Assembly: GCA_903859205.1 (NCBI GenBank)
Contig: CAIOLM010000043.1
Span: 1-64,000 of the forward strand
Reading direction: 5' to 3'
DNA length: 64,000 bases
From: an uncultured Microbacteriaceae bacterium
Lineage (GTDB): Bacteria; Actinomycetota; Actinomycetes; Actinomycetales; Microbacteriaceae
Part shown: in pieces, positions 61,549 through 64,000 of the stretch
How the letters are laid out: every line of letters starts with the position of its first letter
How positions within the stretch are numbered: position 1 is the stretch's first letter
Notes under the pieces: model-generated
What the model was told of the DNA's origin: nothing
Databases searched by the model: none
What the model saw: the letters and a program-made list of their open reading frames with translations, nothing else
Position numbers and translations under genes: made by a program

Positions 61549-64000
61549 CTAGGCAGTCACCGCCTGAATCACGTGGATGCGCTTCGACCATGCGCTGTCG
61601 AACTCACCCTTGACCTCGCGCGTGAACACCACTGCCGAGAAGGTACTGCCACCCATGCCCTCGATGGCCGTCTGAATGAGTTCGCGCATTTGTGCAGCCG
61701 AGCGTGGTGTGCCCGTGTCGCGGTCGGACCCCTCGGGCTCAAACGCGGTCTGCGTGACCTCGCGATAGGTAAAGACATCGCCCTTGTCTTTGTTGAGGTA
61801 CAGAAGCTTTGCACCGGCAGCGCCGGTTGACTCGGTCACCTCGGCGAAACCACCATTGACCAGAGCGAACTGGTAGCAGGCCAGCTGCAGGTGTTCTTCG
61901 CCCTCTTTGGCGCTCAGTGCGTACTTGGAGGTTTTCAGGTCGACAATCTCGATCGAGCCATCGGGCAACTGCTCGAGCCGGTCGACGCGACCGCTGAGCT
62001 TTCCGCCCTCGAGGTTGATGGCGATGCTGCACTCCATGTCGACAACGGTGCGCCCCGACGCATTGAAGTCGCGGATGTAGTCGGCCAGGCCAGCGAGCAT
62101 CTTTTTGACCCGAACTTTGGAGCGCTCGGATTCCCATTCGGGCGTAATCGCGAGTTCACTCCATTGAGGTTCGATCTGTTGCCACATGTCTTCGACCTCG
62201 AGCGACATCGAAGGGTCGCGGAACGAGCGCTCAAACACCGCGTGCACGAGCGTGCCGATGCCCGCCGAACTGCCACCTTGCCAGCCGACCGTGCGATCGA
62301 TGAACCAACTGAGTTGGTTGTCTTCCCATTTTTCGAGACTCGACGGCGACACGTGAACGAGTTCTGCTTCGGAGCCGTCGTTGAGGGAAAGGTTGTCTTT
62401 GGTCGATGGGTCAATGAGCCCAAGCCACGTCTCGGGATACGCCCCGGCAACACCCTCGCGACCCAGTGCCGCCAGCGCCGCGGCACGGTTGCGCGCCCGG
62501 TCGTTGCCTTCGGGATGTTCACGCAGCTCAGCCGAAAGTTCGCGCCGCAGGTGCCCGACCATGCCTCGCAGACTCAGCGGGTACTGTTCGGGCGAGTCGG
62601 CGCGGTTGACCGAGATCTCGCCATCGACGAGGTGTTTGATGGCCAGGCGCACAATCGGCGACTCAACTTCGTCGCCGCCGGAGCGCGAGGAAACAACAAG
62701 GTGATTGCGGGCACGTGAGATAGCCAGAGCGAACATGCGCAGTTCGTCGTCGAGGACGTCTTTACGTTCGTCAACGAGGTCGCGCTTCTCACGCGTGAGA
62801 GCGTTGGCGTGAAGCAGTGAACTGCGCAAGCGGAGGTTGGGCCAGGCACCGTCTTGGACGGAGGCGACCACCACCACGTCGAACTCTGCTCCGATGACAG
62901 CAGCCGGAGTGCAGACGAGAACGGCATCGGCCTCGGACTGACTGGCCAGCGTGTCTTCGGGAACCTCCGAGGCCAACACCGTGGCGATGAAGTCTTGCGG
63001 GCGACGCGACGGTTCGCGCTCAACAAAGCGGCGGGCTGCGGTGAAGAGGGCGAGAACGGCGTCGAGGTTGCGGTTGGCTTCGTCGGCGATGACACCCGTG
63101 CCGGCTGACTCTTCGCCCCAGGTTTTAGCAAGCCCCGAGTTTGACCAGACCTCCCACAGGAGCTCTTCGATAGTCGCGTTCTTCAGTGCGCGCAGGGTGG
63201 TCAGCAGCTCGACCAGGGCGGTGAGACGGCGTGCAGCGCGCATATCGAAACCCGCTACGGGCACCTCGCCCGCAACAGCCAACGGGAGCAGCTGCTCACC
63301 GGTGCGCTTGCCTCCGGCCGCGAGCTCGTCGTGGCGCAGGGCCTGACGAAGACGACGCACCTCGATGATGCTCAACCCCACAAGCGGGCTCGTTAGCATG
63401 TCGATTGCTGCCGAGGGGTCGATGGAGCGCATGCCGATGGCGACGGAAACCACTCGAAGCAGGTCGCGCGAGATTGCTTGGTCGTTGAGGGTGCGATCAG
63501 AAACCAACGTACGCGTGGGCACTTCGGCCACCGCCAAGGAACGGGCTAGGTCAGGCACATCGCGACCGGAGCGCACGATGACTGCCATCTTGGCGAAGTC
63601 GATGTTGTGATGGATGTGAAACTCACGTAAGCGCCGGGCGATAGCTGCACTCTCGGAGGCGCGACTGCCGCGGAGCATGACCGAAAGGGTGGATTGCCCC
63701 GCCGCGTCGTTCAGGGACGGTGCGACCTTGGCTGCCCGCTGGGTGCCAGCTCGGTTGACTCCGGTGCGACCGACAACGTCGCTGACCAAATCTCGAACGG
63801 CACCGCCGTGACGATAAACCGATGAAAGCTCGAACGTGCGCGCTGGGGCACCCAGCATCTCGGCAAACGCGCCCAGCACCGAGGGAGTTGCATCGCGGAA
63901 AGTGGTGGCCGTTTCGTCGGGATCGCCGAAAACCACGACAGGAACTCCACGCGCGGCAAACTGCCGAAGGATTTCGATGGCACCAACCGTGAGTTCTTGG
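61549..64000 (-). CDS. adnA: AdnA-like helicase-nuclease subunit (5' end outside window)
   Basis: The frame is open to the right edge, where it reads QELTVGAIEILRQFAARGVP and then VVVFGDPDETATTF, a UvrD motif III region; the Walker A and B parts lie beyond the window. It ends with a PD-(D/E)xK nuclease domain: SIEIVDLKTSKYALSAKEGE, then HLQLACYQFALVNGG. About 817 codons are present. Partner of AdnB, acting in double-strand-break resection. Confidence 0.88.
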   Translation of the reverse strand, partial: QELTVGAIEILRQFAARGVPVVVFGDPDETATTFRDATPSVLGAFAEMLGAPARTFELSSVYRHGGAVRDLVSDVVGRTGVNRAGTQRAAKVAPSLNDAAGQSTLSVMLRGSRASESAAIARRLREFHIHHNIDFAKMAVIVRSGRDVPDLARSLAVAEVPTRTLVSDRTLNDQAISRDLLRVVSVAIGMRSIDPSAAIDMLTSPLVGLSIIEVRRLRQALRHDELAAGGKRTGEQLLPLAVAGEVPVAGFDMRAARRLTALVELLTTLRALKNATIEELLWEVWSNSGLAKTWGEESAGTGVIADEANRNLDAVLALFTAARRFVEREPSRRPQDFIATVLASEVPEDTLASQSEADAVLVCTPAAVIGAEFDVVVVASVQDGAWPNLRLRSSLLHANALTREKRDLVDERKDVLDDELRMFALAISRARNHLVVSSRSGGDEVESPIVRLAIKHLVDGEISVNRADSPEQYPLSLRGMVGHLRRELSAELREHPEGNDRARNRAAALAALGREGVAGAYPETWLGLIDPSTKDNLSLNDGSEAELVHVSPSSLEKWEDNQLSWFIDRTVGWQGGSSAGIGTLVHAVFERSFRDPSMSLEVEDMWQQIEPQWSELAITPEWESERSKVRVKKMLAGLADYIRDFNASGRTVVDMECSIAINLEGGKLSGRVDRLEQLPDGSIEIVDLKTSKYALSAKEGEEHLQLACYQFALVNGGFAEVTESTGAAGAKLLYLNKDKGDVFTYREVTQTAFEPEGSDRDTGTPRSAAQMRELIQTAIEGMGGSTFSAVVFTREVKGEFDSAWSKRIHVIQAVTA

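Overview
The window looks like a chromosome segment of a moderately high-GC actinobacterium, most likely Microbacteriaceae. Supporting signs are FAD-dependent ThyX, a thioredoxin/DUF4395 pair, AdnAB instead of RecBCD, class E sortase-like LAxTG signals, many apparently leaderless genes (TANNNT, 6-7 nt, then the start codon), and dispersed palindromic repeats of a type I associate with this family. The assignment rests on gene content read by eye; no database search was possible.

Layout. Positions 1-12.8 kb hold housekeeping genes: khpA (cut by the window edge), rpsP, thyX, thioredoxin/DUF4395, an epimerase and an alcohol dehydrogenase, then a leftward run rpsO - pnp - aldo/keto reductase - M16 peptidase - phosphatase - dapB - membrane protein. 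At 12.8-18.3 kb lies one very large exported Ig-like repeat protein. From 18.4 to 24.1 kb are small metabolic genes (DUF167, esterase, FKBP, SDR, AKR, apt, aspA) interrupted by a GIY-YIG nuclease gene flanked by palindromic repeats. From 24.1 to 31.7 kb is an amine/amino-acid utilisation locus: a permease faces a glutamine-synthetase-like ligase, a gamma-glutamyl hydrolase, an aldehyde dehydrogenase and an SDR, resembling gamma-glutamylation catabolism. Next come a purine permease, a histone-H1-like protein, a hydrolase, a second GIY-YIG gene with a different repeat family, and a SNF2 helicase (31.7-37.4 kb).

From 37 to 46.4 kb the content is more accessory: small membrane proteins, a secreted HNH nuclease, a 31-residue Cys/Gly peptide, a Doc/RHH toxin-antitoxin pair with a palindromic operator, arsC, a LAxTG surface protein, a fragment of an MBL-fold exonuclease, and a type II restriction-modification system whose methyltransferase carries its own MerR-like DNA-binding domain. 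It ends at an initiator tRNA gene.

From 46.4 kb to the end is a block whose order (UPF0182, YlbL-like protease, zincin, E1-like protein, uvrD2, nudC, adnB, adnA) matches the mycobacterial Rv3193c-Rv3202c region. At its edge, apparently co-transcribed with UPF0182 and a LANTG-anchored propeller-like protein, is the most striking gene: a secreted protein whose mature N-terminus is almost exactly eukaryotic ubiquitin, followed by an LxxTG wall-sorting signal in place of the Gly-Gly tail.

The two strongest novel leads are (1) this wall-anchored bacterial ubiquitin and its operon, and (2) the paired GIY-YIG/palindromic-repeat modules, which look like a nuclease-based counterpart of REP/RAYT elements.
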